Source of the DNA: Rhodocyclaceae bacterium | Lineage (GTDB): Bacteria; Pseudomonadota; Gammaproteobacteria; Burkholderiales; Rhodocyclaceae | NCBI GenBank assembly: GCA_016721505.1 | Contig: JADKHX010000003.1 | Span: 62,001-126,000 of the forward strand | DNA: 64,000 bases | Direction of reading: 5' to 3' | Shown: positions 41,618-51,159 of the stretch, piece after piece | Numbering within the stretch: position 1 is the stretch's first letter | How the letters are laid out: each line of letters begins with the position of its first letter | Notes under the pieces: model-generated | The model's database searches: none | The model's input: only the letters and a program-made list of their open reading frames with translations | Told to the model about the DNA's origin: nothing | Program-made: the position numbers and the translations under genes

Positions 41618-41854
41618 ATGAGCAGCGTCGTCAAAACAAATTTGAATCCAAAGAAATTACTACTCAGCAAATGGACCGCGGTGTCGCCACAGAATAAAGA
41701 GAAACACTTTCTGGTGACTAAGCTGATTGCGGTCGAACCACCCACAAGCTTGATTGAAACGGTTGAGCTGGAAGCCGTGCACTCACGTCGCAGTTTCTTG
41801 ATGCCGTGGCGTGATCTTGCCGACCAGCGCCATTGGCTGCAGGGCTGGCATTAA
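41618..41854 (+). CDS. TIGR02450 family Trp-rich protein
   Basis: The 78-residue protein (NLNPKKLLLSKWTAVSPQNKE KHFLVTKL, then RRSFLMPWRDLADQRHWLQG W) fits the small Trp-rich TIGR02450 family, which has no known function. It is 10 bp after the lipocalin gene and 3 bp before the oxidoreductase gene, so probably cotranscribed. Confidence 0.85.
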   Translation: MSSVVKTNLNPKKLLLSKWTAVSPQNKEKHFLVTKLIAVEPPTSLIETVELEAVHSRRSFLMPWRDLADQRHWLQGWH

Positions 41855-41857
41855 TTG

Positions 41858-42838
41858 ATGAGCAGCCCTAAACACATCGCGGTAATTGGCGCCGGTATCG
41901 CCGGCTTGTCATGCGCGACATTGCTGCAACAGGCCGGTTTTCAGGTCAGCATTTTCGATAAGAGTCGAGGGCCAGCCGGGCGTATGAGCACGCGTCGCGG
42001 CGAAGACTGGGAGTGTGATCATGGCGCGCAATATTTCACTGCCCGCGACCCGAATTTTCGCAACGAGGTCGCGCGCTGGCAGCAGGCCGGCGTGGCTGAC
42101 CTTTGGCAGCCTCGTATCAAGGTATTCGACGGCACACGGCTTGAGGATCGCGAGTCCAATCTCGCACGATTCGTCGGCGTGCCGCGGATGACTGCACCGG
42201 CACATTTTCTTGCCGATGCATTTAACGTGGTGAGCGACACATTGATTGATTCACTGCACCCGCAGGCCGACGGATGGTCGCTCGGCGCTGCGCAACAGCA
42301 AATTCTCAATCAGCGATTTGATGCCGTCTTGCTGGCAATACCAGCGCCTCAGGCCGTGCCGCTCCTTCGCGATGTTGCTGTAGACCTTTCAAACGTCGCA
42401 GCTAGCGCCAGAATGCGCGGCGCGTGGGCATTGATGCTGCGTTATGCCGATCAGCCCGAGCTGCCATTCGATGCGGTATTCGTCAATCATGGTCCGCTGC
42501 GCTGGGTCGCGCGCAACAACAGCAAGCCAGGACGCAGCGGTGCACAAACCTGGCTATTACACGCGAGTCCCGCGTGGAGCGAGGAACATATTGAGGACGA
42601 GGCCGATACGGTCGCTGCAGTGATGCTGGATGCCTTTGCACAACTTGGTGCGCCACCACCACAAGCATGGACGGCGCACCGTTGGCGCTATGCCGACAGC
42701 GACCCTGCACTTGATTTGGGTTGCGTATGGGAAAGCCAGCTGGGCATCGGACTCTGCGGCGATTGGCTCAACGGCGGCAAGGTAGAAGGTGCCTGGCTTA
42801 GTGGTCGTGCCTTGGCACAGCGGATCGTCGAATTGTAG
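41858..42838 (+). CDS. Renalase-like FAD-dependent oxidoreductase
   Basis: The 326-residue protein begins with IAVIGAGIAGLSCATLLQQA, followed by FDKSRGPAGRMSTRR and the short HGAQYFTARDP, as in bacterial renalases and amine oxidase-like proteins. Bacterial renalases oxidise isomeric dihydronicotinamide forms. It is last in a lipocalin/Trp-rich/oxidoreductase run. A TTG three bases upstream is a possible start but the ATG is preferred. Confidence 0.85.
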   Translation: MSSPKHIAVIGAGIAGLSCATLLQQAGFQVSIFDKSRGPAGRMSTRRGEDWECDHGAQYFTARDPNFRNEVARWQQAGVADLWQPRIKVFDGTRLEDRESNLARFVGVPRMTAPAHFLADAFNVVSDTLIDSLHPQADGWSLGAAQQQILNQRFDAVLLAIPAPQAVPLLRDVAVDLSNVAASARMRGAWALMLRYADQPELPFDAVFVNHGPLRWVARNNSKPGRSGAQTWLLHASPAWSEEHIEDEADTVAAVMLDAFAQLGAPPPQAWTAHRWRYADSDPALDLGCVWESQLGIGLCGDWLNGGKVEGAWLSGRALAQRIVEL

Positions 42839-42910
42839 GCAACGCAATTCGTCCACCATATTTAAAGGCGTTGGCGCTCCGCGAAGCGGACATCCCGGCA
42901 TGCAGAGCAG

Positions 42911-42928
42911 ATCGGCACCAACCGGCGA
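42911..42928 (+). repeat. Possible degenerate hairpin-repeat copy 9
   Basis: CGG-CACCAA-CCG keeps the loop of the repeat with the stem changed in compensating fashion (CAG/CTG to CGG/CCG). The left flank is not conserved, so chance cannot be excluded. Confidence 0.35.
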
Positions 42929-44075
42929 CTACCGGGCGGCAATTGCCTGTGCCAGGGGCAAGACCTGCACACGCTCATGTAGGGAATAAGCGATATTCCC
43001 CGGATAAATGACCCACAGCAGATCAAGTTTCAAATCCGCCAGCGCGTGCCGCATTGATGGAGTCATGCGTGGCGCATCGGCGCGTTTGATTTCTATGCCG
43101 AGTCGAAAACCATTGCGGATAAACAATCCATCGAGTTCTGCGCCAGTGTGCGTTGCCCAAAAATAGGCCGCGTCGGGGCTCAGCGTGCGTAGCAAAGGCC
43201 TCCATCACGAACCCTTCCCACGATGCGCCGCAGCGCGGGTGTGACAGCAGCGCACCGTGCGTGCTGATGCCGAGCAATTGATGCAACAAACCACTGTCGC
43301 GCCAATACAGCTTCGGCGACTTCACTTGACGCTTGCCAAGGTTTTCGTGCCACGGCGCAAGCTGGCGAACGAGGTAGGCGCCGGTCAGCAAATCAAGGTA
43401 GCGTCGCACGGTAGGTTCAGAAATACCAAGCGAACGTGCTGGGTCGGCGGCGTTCCAGATTTGCCCGTGGTAGTGCGCCAGCATCGCTAGAAAACGCATC
43501 ATCGCCGCTGGGGGCAGGCTCATGCCCAGTTGCGGCAAATCGCGTTCCACCAGCGCCAGCAAGAACTGCTTGCGCCACGCCTGGCTGTCGGCGTTTGACC
43601 TACTTAGAAACGCGCGAGGAAAACCGCCGCGCAGCCACAAATTGTCGGTCTCGCTCACCCCAACTTCATCAAGCGCCAGACCACCAATTTCGATCACCTC
43701 GATGCGCCCGGCCAGTGATTCACTCGATTGCTGCAATAGCGCCGGCGAAGCACTACCCAAAATCAGGAAACGTGTTTCCTCGCCATGTGATTGGGGCCGG
43801 TCAGCAAGCACGCGCAGCACCGGAAATAAGTCGCCAGCACGTTGAATCTCGTCGATCACCACCAGCCCGGATAGTGGCGCCAATGCCGTCATCGGCTCGG
43901 CTAAGCGCGCCAGACTAATTGGATCTTCGAGGTCGAAATAATTGGACGAATCCGGCGCGACAAACTGCCGCGCAAGCGTCGTCTTGCCAACCTGACGCGG
44001 CCCCACCAATGCCACGACGGGGCTACGATCAAGTGCAGTACGAATACGGTTTTCGAACAGCGGACGATTTATCAT
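42929..44075 (-). pseudogene. AAA ATPase with DUF4143 domain, frameshifted
   Basis: The start at 44075 gives an AAA_14 domain with Walker A (VALVGPRQVGKTTLARQF) and Walker B (LVVIDEIQ), then DUF4143 (LERDLPQLG, GSWEGFVMEAF-like). Near 43194-43196 one extra base in a three-base A run shifts the frame. The rest (AAYFWATHTGAELDGLFIR, LGIEIKRADAP) continues in another frame to 42929. These ATPases often occur alone and may act with toxin-antitoxin-like systems, but their job is unclear. Whether the gene is broken or the sequence is wrong cannot be told here. Confidence 0.8.
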
Positions 44076-44171
44076 GGTGATAATTTACCATGAAAATCCA
44101 ATATTGATTGTTGGAATATCGTGGTGTGATTTGCGTATGTCGTATTCAAAAACCATCAATAGGCGCGAAAA

Positions 44172-44199
44172 GACGGCGTGTCACAAGCGCCAACTGGCG
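44172..44199 (+). repeat. Dispersed hairpin repeat, copy 10 (intergenic)
   Basis: GACGGCGTGTCAC then AAGCGCCAACTGGCG. The left flank is perfect; the core is changed at two positions. Confidence 0.7.
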
Positions 44200-44228
44200 A
44201 GCTAGGGGCACGTAGTACGAAAAAACTG

Positions 44229-44618
44229 CTATGGCGCAGCTTCGTTTAAGCCTGACTTGCCCTGATTTGATCTTTGAAGTGCTTGCTCGTTTTCGGCTTC
44301 GTCGATTTCTTCTTCACGGAGAATGACCAAATCAGTTAAGGCTTTTATCTGACGCCTATGCATACGAAGTTGGATGACAAAGACGTTAATTATCGAAACA
44401 GAAATCAAAAGCATAGAAAAAAATTCTATGGATATGACTGCTTTCAGTGAAAGCATTAAACCAACCACAATCGTAGCAATGAGCGCGATCGCCCAACAGA
44501 TTTCTTGCCACGTTCTAACGTACGTACCTATTCCCTTCAGCAAGCGAATTGCCGTCAGTCTTTTTTCATAGCGCGACATCTTGGTTGCCAGATCGATGGG
44601 ATTGTTATTGATCATCAT
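44229..44618 (-). CDS. Hypothetical two-helix membrane protein
   Basis: The 129-residue protein has two hydrophobic helices (ICWAIALIATIVVGLMLSL and FFSMLLISVSIINVFVI), a basic segment (RMHRRQIKAL) and a charged Glu-rich tail. No family is recognised. It lies alone between hairpin-repeat copies 10 and 11, on the same strand as the liv operon and the ATPase gene. Confidence 0.65.
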   Translation of the reverse strand: MMINNNPIDLATKMSRYEKRLTAIRLLKGIGTYVRTWQEICWAIALIATIVVGLMLSLKAVISIEFFSMLLISVSIINVFVIQLRMHRRQIKALTDLVILREEEIDEAENEQALQRSNQGKSGLNEAAP

Positions 44619-44700
44619 GTGTCCTAATCATGAATTCAGTAAGACATACATAGACGGTGTGACGAACGACCGCCGGTTTTTGATGGTTAAAGCCAACCAA

Positions 44701-44724
44701 CAGCGTATCACCAGCACCAACTCG
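44701..44724 (+). repeat. Dispersed hairpin repeat, copy 11 (intergenic)
   Basis: CAGCGTATCAC then CAGCACCAACTC. The end of the core overlaps a second inverted repeat CCAACT/AGTTGG (44717-44732), just downstream of livF. Confidence 0.65.
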
Positions 44725-44740
44725 CAAGTTGGCACCAGGC

Positions 44741-45475
44741 CTAACACTCGCCCAAATAAGCCGCCCGCACGCGCGCATCGGCCAGCAGATTGGGCGCCGT
44801 ATCGGCAATCGTAATCTTTCCGCTTTCCATAACATAACCGCGCGAACAAACTTTCAATGCTAGCAGGGCGTTTTGTTCGACGAGGAAAATGGTGACGCCT
44901 TGGGCGGCGACGCTTTGGATGACTTCAAAAACTTTGGCGACCATGATTGGCGCTAGTCCCATTGAGGGTTCGTCCAGCAGCAACAATTTTGGTCTGCCCA
45001 TCAGTGCGCGGCCGATGGCGAGCATTTGTTGTTCGCCGCCGGAGAGGGTTCCGGCGACTTGTTTTTCGCGCTCTTTTAGGCGCGGCAACATGGTGAAAAT
45101 CCGTTCGACATCAGCGGCAATTTCGGCCTTGTCGTTGCGGTGATAGGCTCCCATGGTGAGGTTTTCGGCGATGGTCAAGCGGGCGAAAATTCCGCGTCCT
45201 TCAGGCACCAAGGCCAAGCCTTTATTGATCAACACATGGCTGGGCAATTGGTTGATTTTTTCGCCCGCGTAACGAATTTCGCCGGTGGAATTTATCATCC
45301 TTGCCAGTGCTTTGAGCGTCGAAGTCTTGCCTGCGCCGTTGGCACCGAGCAGGCAAACCATTTCGCCTTGCATGACCGAAAACGACACGCCTTTGACGGC
45401 GGCGATTCCGCCGTAGTGGATTTCGAGATTGAGCGCGTCGAGTAATGGTGACGATGAGTTTGTTGGCCTATTCAT
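44741..45475 (-). CDS. livF: Branched-chain amino acid ABC transporter ATPase LivF
   Basis: The ATG at 45475 gives 244 residues; an alternative ATG lies 12 bp upstream. Walker A is LGANGAGKTSTLKAL, the signature LSGGEQQMLAIGRAL, and Walker B LLLLDEPSMGLAP, all typical of LivF. It forms the ATPase pair with LivG and overlaps its end by 8 bp. Confidence 0.93.
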   Translation of the reverse strand: MNRPTNSSSPLLDALNLEIHYGGIAAVKGVSFSVMQGEMVCLLGANGAGKTSTLKALARMINSTGEIRYAGEKINQLPSHVLINKGLALVPEGRGIFARLTIAENLTMGAYHRNDKAEIAADVERIFTMLPRLKEREKQVAGTLSGGEQQMLAIGRALMGRPKLLLLDEPSMGLAPIMVAKVFEVIQSVAAQGVTIFLVEQNALLALKVCSRGYVMESGKITIADTAPNLLADARVRAAYLGEC

Positions 45476-46247
45476 TTGCAGTTCCAATGTAAGCCTCGAT
45501 CACTTTCGGATTGGCGCGCACGACGCTGGGTATGTCTTCGCAAATTTTCTGGCCGTAGTCGAGCACGGCGACACGGTCGCACAAACCCATCACCAATTTC
45601 ACATCATGCTCGATCAATAACACGGTGAGGCCATCGCTGCGCAAGCCTTCGATGAGCGTGCGCAAGGCCCCGGTTTCGGTGGCGTTCATGCCGGCGGCGG
45701 GCTCGTCTAGCGCTAGCAATTTTGGTTCCGTAGCTAAGGCGCGAGCGATTTCCAGGCGGCGTTGATCGCCATAACTCATCTCGCGCGCCAAGCTGTTGGC
45801 ATGGTCGGCGACGCCGACGTAATGCAACAATTCTTCGGCGCGGCGGCGAATTCCGGCTTCTTCAGCGCGCTCTGACTTGGTTCGCAGCATTGCGCCAAAC
45901 ACGCCGGCATGGGTTTTGACATGTCGGCCGACCATGACGTTTTCCATCGCCGTCATGTTGCCGAACAGGCGAATGTTCTGGAAGGTGCGCGCGATGCCTG
46001 CAGCGGCCACGGTGTGTGGGCTTTCCAGCGTGAGCGGTTTGCCATCAAAGCTGATCTGCCCGCCATCGCGCTGGTAAAGCCCGGTGAGGACGTTAAAGAA
46101 CGTGGTTTTGCCAGCACCGTTTGGCCCAATCAAGCCATAAATCTCACCACGTCGGATGGTCAGGCTCACATCCTTCAAGGCCTGCACCCCGCCGAACCGC
46201 TTGCCGATACCGCTGGCATCGAGCAATACGTCAATTGCCGCCGTCAT
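45468..46247 (-). CDS. livG: Branched-chain amino acid ABC transporter ATPase LivG
   Basis: The 259-residue ATPase has Walker A IGPNGAGKTTFFNVLTG, signature MSYGDQRRLEIARAL, Walker B LLALDEPAAGMNATET and the LivG-type H-loop LIEHDVKLVMGLC. It pairs with LivF on the cytoplasmic face of LivHM. It overlaps livM by 4 bp. Confidence 0.94.
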   Translation of the reverse strand: MTAAIDVLLDASGIGKRFGGVQALKDVSLTIRRGEIYGLIGPNGAGKTTFFNVLTGLYQRDGGQISFDGKPLTLESPHTVAAAGIARTFQNIRLFGNMTAMENVMVGRHVKTHAGVFGAMLRTKSERAEEAGIRRRAEELLHYVGVADHANSLAREMSYGDQRRLEIARALATEPKLLALDEPAAGMNATETGALRTLIEGLRSDGLTVLLIEHDVKLVMGLCDRVAVLDYGQKICEDIPSVVRANPKVIEAYIGTANE

Positions 46248-47320
46248 TTGTTTGCCACCACCGTCATTTCGCGCCGATGGCGTGATTCAGGCCATAGACC
46301 GGCAGGGCGATAGCGCATAGTCAGCACCAAGGCCAAACCGAAAATCAACATGCGTAAAACTTCCGGGTCTATCCACATGTGTCCGAAGACTGCCATTTGC
46401 ACCGGTTCAACGGTATAGCGCAAAATTTCCGGTAGGAAGGACAGCAGCACGGCGCCGGCGATGACTCCAAAAATGTTGCCCATGCCGCCAAGCACCACCA
46501 TCGCCAAGATCATGATTGATTCATTGAGTACAAAACTCTCGGGGCTGACGAAGCCCTGAATCGCGGCGAACATACCGCCCGACAAGCCACCGAACGAGGC
46601 GCCCATGGCGAAGGCCAACAGTTTGATGTTGCGCGTGTTGATGCCCGATGCTTTGGCCGCGACTTCATCTTCACGGATCGCCACCCACGCCCGCCCGATG
46701 CGTGAATCTTTGAGCCGTCCGTTGATCACCACAACGAGCATCAGTGCCAGCATCAGAAAATAATAGTATTTGATCGGGCCGCTAAAGTTCAAGCCGGCGA
46801 GCAGGTCGCTCTTGCCAAAATCGATGGGGCCAATCTGAAATGGATCGATCTGCGCGATGCCTTTTGGTCCGTTGGTGATATTGATCGGGTTCGACATATT
46901 GTTCATAAAAATACGAACGATTTCGCCAAAACCCAAAGTCACAATCGCCAGGTAGTCGCCGCGTAACTTTAAGGTTGGCGCGCCTAATACCGCACCTGCA
47001 ATGCACGCGACGAATGCGCCAATCGGCAGGATGATCCAAAATGGCAGATGTATTCCAAAATGCGGCGACGCCAGTAGCGCGTAGACATAAGCGCCAACTG
47101 CGAAAAAAGCGACATAGCCCAGGTCGAGCAGTCCGGCAAAGCCAACCACGATATTGAGGCCAAGCGAGAGCAGCACGAACAGCACCGCGAAATTGGTGAT
47201 CCGTACCCACGCTGTGCCCACCAGTGCTAAAGCGAAGGGCAGGGCGATTAAGGCGATTGCCAGCAGCACCATTGGCAGGACATTGCCTTTTATGGAGGGC
47301 AAGTTCAGATGAGTTCTCAT
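46244..47320 (-). CDS. livM: Branched-chain amino acid ABC transporter permease LivM
   Basis: The 358-residue permease has about ten hydrophobic helices, the LivM block LSLGLNIVVGFAGLLDLGYVAFFAVGAY and the coupling-loop segment RAWVAIREDEVAAKASGINT. It forms the membrane channel with LivH. It overlaps the livH end by 4 bp. Confidence 0.94.
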   Translation of the reverse strand: MRTHLNLPSIKGNVLPMVLLAIALIALPFALALVGTAWVRITNFAVLFVLLSLGLNIVVGFAGLLDLGYVAFFAVGAYVYALLASPHFGIHLPFWIILPIGAFVACIAGAVLGAPTLKLRGDYLAIVTLGFGEIVRIFMNNMSNPINITNGPKGIAQIDPFQIGPIDFGKSDLLAGLNFSGPIKYYYFLMLALMLVVVINGRLKDSRIGRAWVAIREDEVAAKASGINTRNIKLLAFAMGASFGGLSGGMFAAIQGFVSPESFVLNESIMILAMVVLGGMGNIFGVIAGAVLLSFLPEILRYTVEPVQMAVFGHMWIDPEVLRMLIFGLALVLTMRYRPAGLWPESRHRREMTVVANK

Positions 47321-48304
47321 GCGCGCTCCGATACACGTTCGCCGAGCAAGCCCGATGGTCTGAACACCAATACCAAAATCAGCATCAAGAATGCGAAAAC
47401 GTCTTGATAGTTACTGCCGAACAAAACATAGTTGCCGCCGTCTTTACACTGCTCCACTAACATTGAGCTGGTCAGCGACCACTGGCACAAATCAGAAATT
47501 TCGCCGATGTAACCGGAACCCATGGCTTCCACCAAGCCAAGCAAAATACCGCCTAGCACTGCGCCGGCCAGATTGCCAATGCCACCGAGCACCGCTGCGG
47601 AAAAAGCCTTTGAGGCCGAGTGTGAAGCCCATGGTGTAATGAATGATGCCGTAATACGAGCCATACATCACCCCGGCGACCGCACCCAGTGCGGCGCCGA
47701 TTACAAAGGTGGCGGCAATCACTTGGTTGGCATTCACGCCCATCAGCGCGGCGATACGCACATCTTCGGCGGTGGCGCGCATGGCGATACCAAAGCGGGT
47801 GCGATATACAAACCAAGTCAATGATCCCATCATCGCGAATGACAGCAGGATGATGGCGATTTGAACGCCACTTATGGCGGCTTCGCCAATGTGGAAAACG
47901 GGATTTTCGATTATTTGGGGGAACGCCTTGGGGTTGCGACCCCACACCATCAATGCGAGATGGGCGAGGATGATAGACATGCCAATCGCGGTGATTAGCG
48001 GCGCCAGACGTGGCGCGTGGCGCAGGGGCCGATAGGCAACACGCTCAAGCAAATAACCGATCAGCATACAAACCGGTATTGCCGCGAGCACTGCTACCAC
48101 CAGTATCAACGGCGCTGGGAGCGAGCCACCAGCCAAGGCAACGATGACCGAGAAGGCGACCATCGCCCCAATCATAACGACTTCGCCATGCGCAAAATTG
48201 ATAAGCTGGATCACGCCATAAACCATGGTGTAACCAAGCGCGACCACAGCGTAAACGCTACCGGTGGTCAGGCCATTGATAATTTGTTGAAGGAAAATAT
48301 CCAT
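47317..48304 (-). pseudogene. livH: Branched-chain amino acid ABC transporter permease LivH, frameshifted
   Basis: The start (MDIFLQQIINGLTTGSVYAV) and the coupling-loop segment (FGIAMRATAEDVRIAALMGV) are intact LivH. At 47609-47611 a three-base T run carries one base more than the frame allows. The conserved continuation (FSAAVLGGIGNLAGAVLGG) runs in another frame to a normal end at 47317. A single +1 indel restores a full-length permease of about 328 residues, so a sequence error is likely. Confidence 0.88.
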
Positions 48305-48316
48305 ATTTTTTAGTCG

Positions 48317-48351
48317 AAAAAAAGGGAAGTCGCGGTTGGGCGACTTCCCTT
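48317..48351 (-). terminator. Rho-independent terminator between livK and livHMGF
   Basis: A perfect 12-bp stem (AAGGGAAGTCGC at 48322-48333, complement at 48340-48351) with a 6-base loop is followed by a T-run on the minus strand. It lies 24 bp past the livK stop, and livHMGF follows. Partial read-through would give more binding protein than transporter. Confidence 0.93.
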
Positions 48352-48374
48352 GTTTCTACTTCACCGATTACCGC

Positions 48375-49674
48375 TTATGGTTTAGCGGCAGGGGCAGGGG
48401 CTGCTGCAGGTGCTGCAGCCGGTGCTGCGGCTGGAGCCGCTGCAGCTGCCGGGGCTGGCGTCGAGCCCATCGCTACGTACTCATCAAGCGTCATCGACTT
48501 GCCACCTTTGATAATCGAGACTGGCGTGATCTTGCCGGCCTTCAAGGTGAAAATCGTCATTTCAGCGTCTTTACGATCGCCTTTGGCATCAAACTGGATG
48601 TTGCCGCTGGCGCTGTTGAAATCGCTAGCAGCGAGCACTGGCAGATACTTTGCAGGATCAGCCGAGCCAGCCTTGACCATCGCGGCGATTAGCAGCTTGG
48701 CAGCATCATAGGTGAATGGCGAGTAAAGAATCGGATCAACCTTGAATGCAGCTTTGTAGCCATCAAGGAAAGCTTTGCCGGTTGCCGCAACTGGGATACC
48801 AGCTTGCGAGCAGATCAGGCCTTCAGCGGCTTCACCAGCCAACTCAGCCATACCTGGCTTGTCGGTACAGGCGCCATCACCAAAAGCGAACACAGCTTTA
48901 ATGCCAAGCTCACGAGCTTGCTTGAGCAATGGGCCGCCTGTGGCGTCCATGCCGCCGTAGAACACCGCGTCAGGCTTTTTGCCTTTGACTTTGGTCAGCA
49001 CTGCTTTCCAATCAACGGTCTTGTCGGTGCCTTTTTTCGCGCGGCAGAACTTTAACGCCGGCAGCTTTCAAGGTTTTCTCGACTTCGTTGGCGAGGCCTT
49101 CGCCGTAGGCGGTTGCATCGTCAATCACGGCAACGGTCTTAGGCTTGTTTTGGCTAGCCAAGTAACTGGCAATCGCTGGACCTTGCTGGTCGTCACGACC
49201 AACCACACGGAACGTCACTTTAAGACCACGCTCGGTCAGTGTTGGGTTAGTGGCGGAACCGGAAATCACCGGGATGCCAGCGGCTTCGTAGATGACAGAC
49301 GCAGGAATGGTGGTGCCTGAATTCAAGTGGCCGACGATACCAGCAACTTTGGCATCAACCAATTTCTGAGCCACAGTGTTGCCAACCTTCGGGTCGCCTT
49401 GGTCATCTTCAGCAACTAGCTCAAATTTAACTTTCTGGCCGCCAATCATGGTGCCAGCAGCATTAACTTGGTCAATGGCCAAACGCGCGCCATTTTCGTT
49501 GTCCTTGCCAAGGTGAGCAATGCCGCCAGTCAAGGGGCCAACGTGGCCGATTTTGACAACCGTCATCGGTGCCGCAGCGGGAGCAGCAGGGGCAGCTTCT
49601 TCCTTCTTGCCACAACCCATAACAAGGACTGCGGCAGCGACGGAAAGCGATAGGGCTTTCATCTGAAAATTCAT
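48375..49674 (-). pseudogene. livK: Branched-chain amino acid ABC transporter substrate-binding protein, frameshifted
   Basis: Starting at the ATG at 49674 (MNFQMKALSLSVAAAVLVMGC) gives a lipoprotein-type signal peptide with Cys before GKKEE; the frame is open to 49755. The body is a type I periplasmic binding protein (VKIGHVGPLTGGIAHLGKDNENG). A six-base T run at 49032-49037 has one base too many and shifts the frame; the rest (DAVFYGGMDATGGPLLKQA onward) ends at 48375. The C-terminus carries an unusual Ala/Pro-rich tail. Restored length is about 430 residues. Confidence 0.88.
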
Positions 49675-49830
49675 ATTAGGAGGCTCCGTAAAAATGTGGG
49701 AAAAGGTCTGCAGGACCAAACGAGCAAGAAATGCTACGTGGCTCAATTTTGACAAGCTATAGGCTTACCTGTCAATGATTGATTTTGACGTATGGGATTT
49801 CGACCGAAAATTAGTGCAATGGCGCTACAA

Positions 49831-49856
49831 CGGCGTGTGGTCAGCACAAACTGTCG
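49831..49856 (+). repeat. Dispersed hairpin repeat, copy 12 (intergenic)
   Basis: CGGCGTGTGGT then CAGCACAAACTGTCG. One loop base is changed. It sits 4 bp past the stop of the 414-residue unknown gene and about 75 bp upstream of the open frame containing livK. Confidence 0.7.
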
Positions 49857-49859
49857 AAT

Positions 49860-51104
49860 TCATCGCACCACCTCAATCCGCCGCCCGTCCGCAAACACTA
49901 CCCTTACTGTGCGAGTCTCCGACCCAAATTTCACCGCCGGCACAATTTGCAGTTGTGCGCTTGCAATCGCAGCGCCAAACACATCGACGATATTCCGTCG
50001 AAAAATGATAGACGCAAGTTCAGCAAGCTGCGTGTGCCGATAGATATCCAAGCCCGCTTCGAGAATCTTTCCATCGAGTAGATCAATCGTGACGACACTC
50101 AACCCAAGTTCGCGTGCTGCATCACTCAACGCAAAATCGGAATCTGCAATGCGTACGACCAAATCGGCGAGTTGGCCACGTGCACGCCGAAAGCGGCTCA
50201 TGCGCGGGCGATCGCGATGCGCTGCATAGCCGTGCCAGAACTCAGCTAGCTGGGCCAGTTTTTGCGCTGACCTGCTTGTCCAGCGGTAACGCAAATCGGC
50301 GATGTCGAACAGCCACGCAATTAGCAATTTATCCAGCGGCCGATTGTCGGCAATCGCCAGCAAGCGATAAAGCCACTGATGCGTGATGAGCGGAATGGAC
50401 GTGTGTTGACTTGTGCGCACCCACACTTGACGTGTGCCACGACAGGCGAAAATCGTTTCCTCGCGCAATTGCTTACCGGCCGGTGCGTCCCAAAACACTG
50501 GCTCACCTAAGGCGCGCCGTGCTAAGTGCAGCATCGGCGAAACCAGCTGTAGTGCTTCCTTGTCGCCACGCGCTGCTACTTCCGCGCGCAATTGCCTAAG
50601 CAGAAAAAAGCGCAACGAGTTCATTTCATAAACACCCAAAGCGGTTGCGCGACGAAACACCATAAGGCCGCTGGGCTGGATTATCTTAGCCATCCTGGAT
50701 CGCGACAGCAGGTAATCGAGATGCAAAGCAACCCAAAATGCGACCACGCGATCAAGATTGGCTGGCATGCGGAAAAACACGCTCGGCCGCAACTGCTCAG
50801 CCACTTCGGTCTTTGCTTCGCTGGCTTCGCGGTAGGCTTTGATAAAACGTCCCACCCGGCTGGCAAGGCGACGTGGATCAGTCGAATTTTTTAGACCGGC
50901 CAGCGTACTCCATTGATAATCGGCTGCCCGCAGGAAAATTGTTACGCCTTCCAATAGCTTTATCTCGACTCGTACGCCCAGCGCGAATGTTGAAGCACTT
51001 GAATCATCGCTGGATTGGGTAGGTAATTCATTCCTTATGCCCACGACTTGGCCAAATGTTGGTCGACAAATCCATGTACCGATTTCCGGCAATGAGCTTG
51101 GCAA
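49860..51104 (-). CDS. Hypothetical protein, 414 residues
   Basis: I do not recognise this protein. It starts with TTG at 51104 (other starts are possible), has no signal peptide or clear membrane helix, and is rich in Arg, Leu and Ala. Blocks such as MVFRRATALGVYEMNSLRFF, RSAQKLAQLAEFWHGYAAHR and LSDAARELGLSV may be useful search handles. It lies 55 bp after another unrecognised gene on the same strand, so the two may form an operon in the accessory block next to the restriction-methylation gene. Confidence 0.6.
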   Translation of the reverse strand: MPSSLPEIGTWICRPTFGQVVGIRNELPTQSSDDSSASTFALGVRVEIKLLEGVTIFLRAADYQWSTLAGLKNSTDPRRLASRVGRFIKAYREASEAKTEVAEQLRPSVFFRMPANLDRVVAFWVALHLDYLLSRSRMAKIIQPSGLMVFRRATALGVYEMNSLRFFLLRQLRAEVAARGDKEALQLVSPMLHLARRALGEPVFWDAPAGKQLREETIFACRGTRQVWVRTSQHTSIPLITHQWLYRLLAIADNRPLDKLLIAWLFDIADLRYRWTSRSAQKLAQLAEFWHGYAAHRDRPRMSRFRRARGQLADLVVRIADSDFALSDAARELGLSVVTIDLLDGKILEAGLDIYRHTQLAELASIIFRRNIVDVFGAAIASAQLQIVPAVKFGSETRTVRVVFADGRRIEVVR

Positions 51105-51159
51105 CTGCTCAATCGCTCTAGCGCCAATCCGAGTCCTTAAAGGACAAAAGCAGCTTGGC

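Noticed and set aside
46085..46140. CCAGCACCG-like match resembling the repeat core
   Set aside because: It encodes the conserved Walker A of LivG (GPNGAGKT) and lacks both the loop and the ACGGCGTGT flank.
49028..49040. Programmed ribosomal frameshifting at the A6G run in livK
   Set aside because: Joining the two parts needs a +1 shift, not the -1 shift usual at A6G, and similar indels occur in many neighbouring genes.
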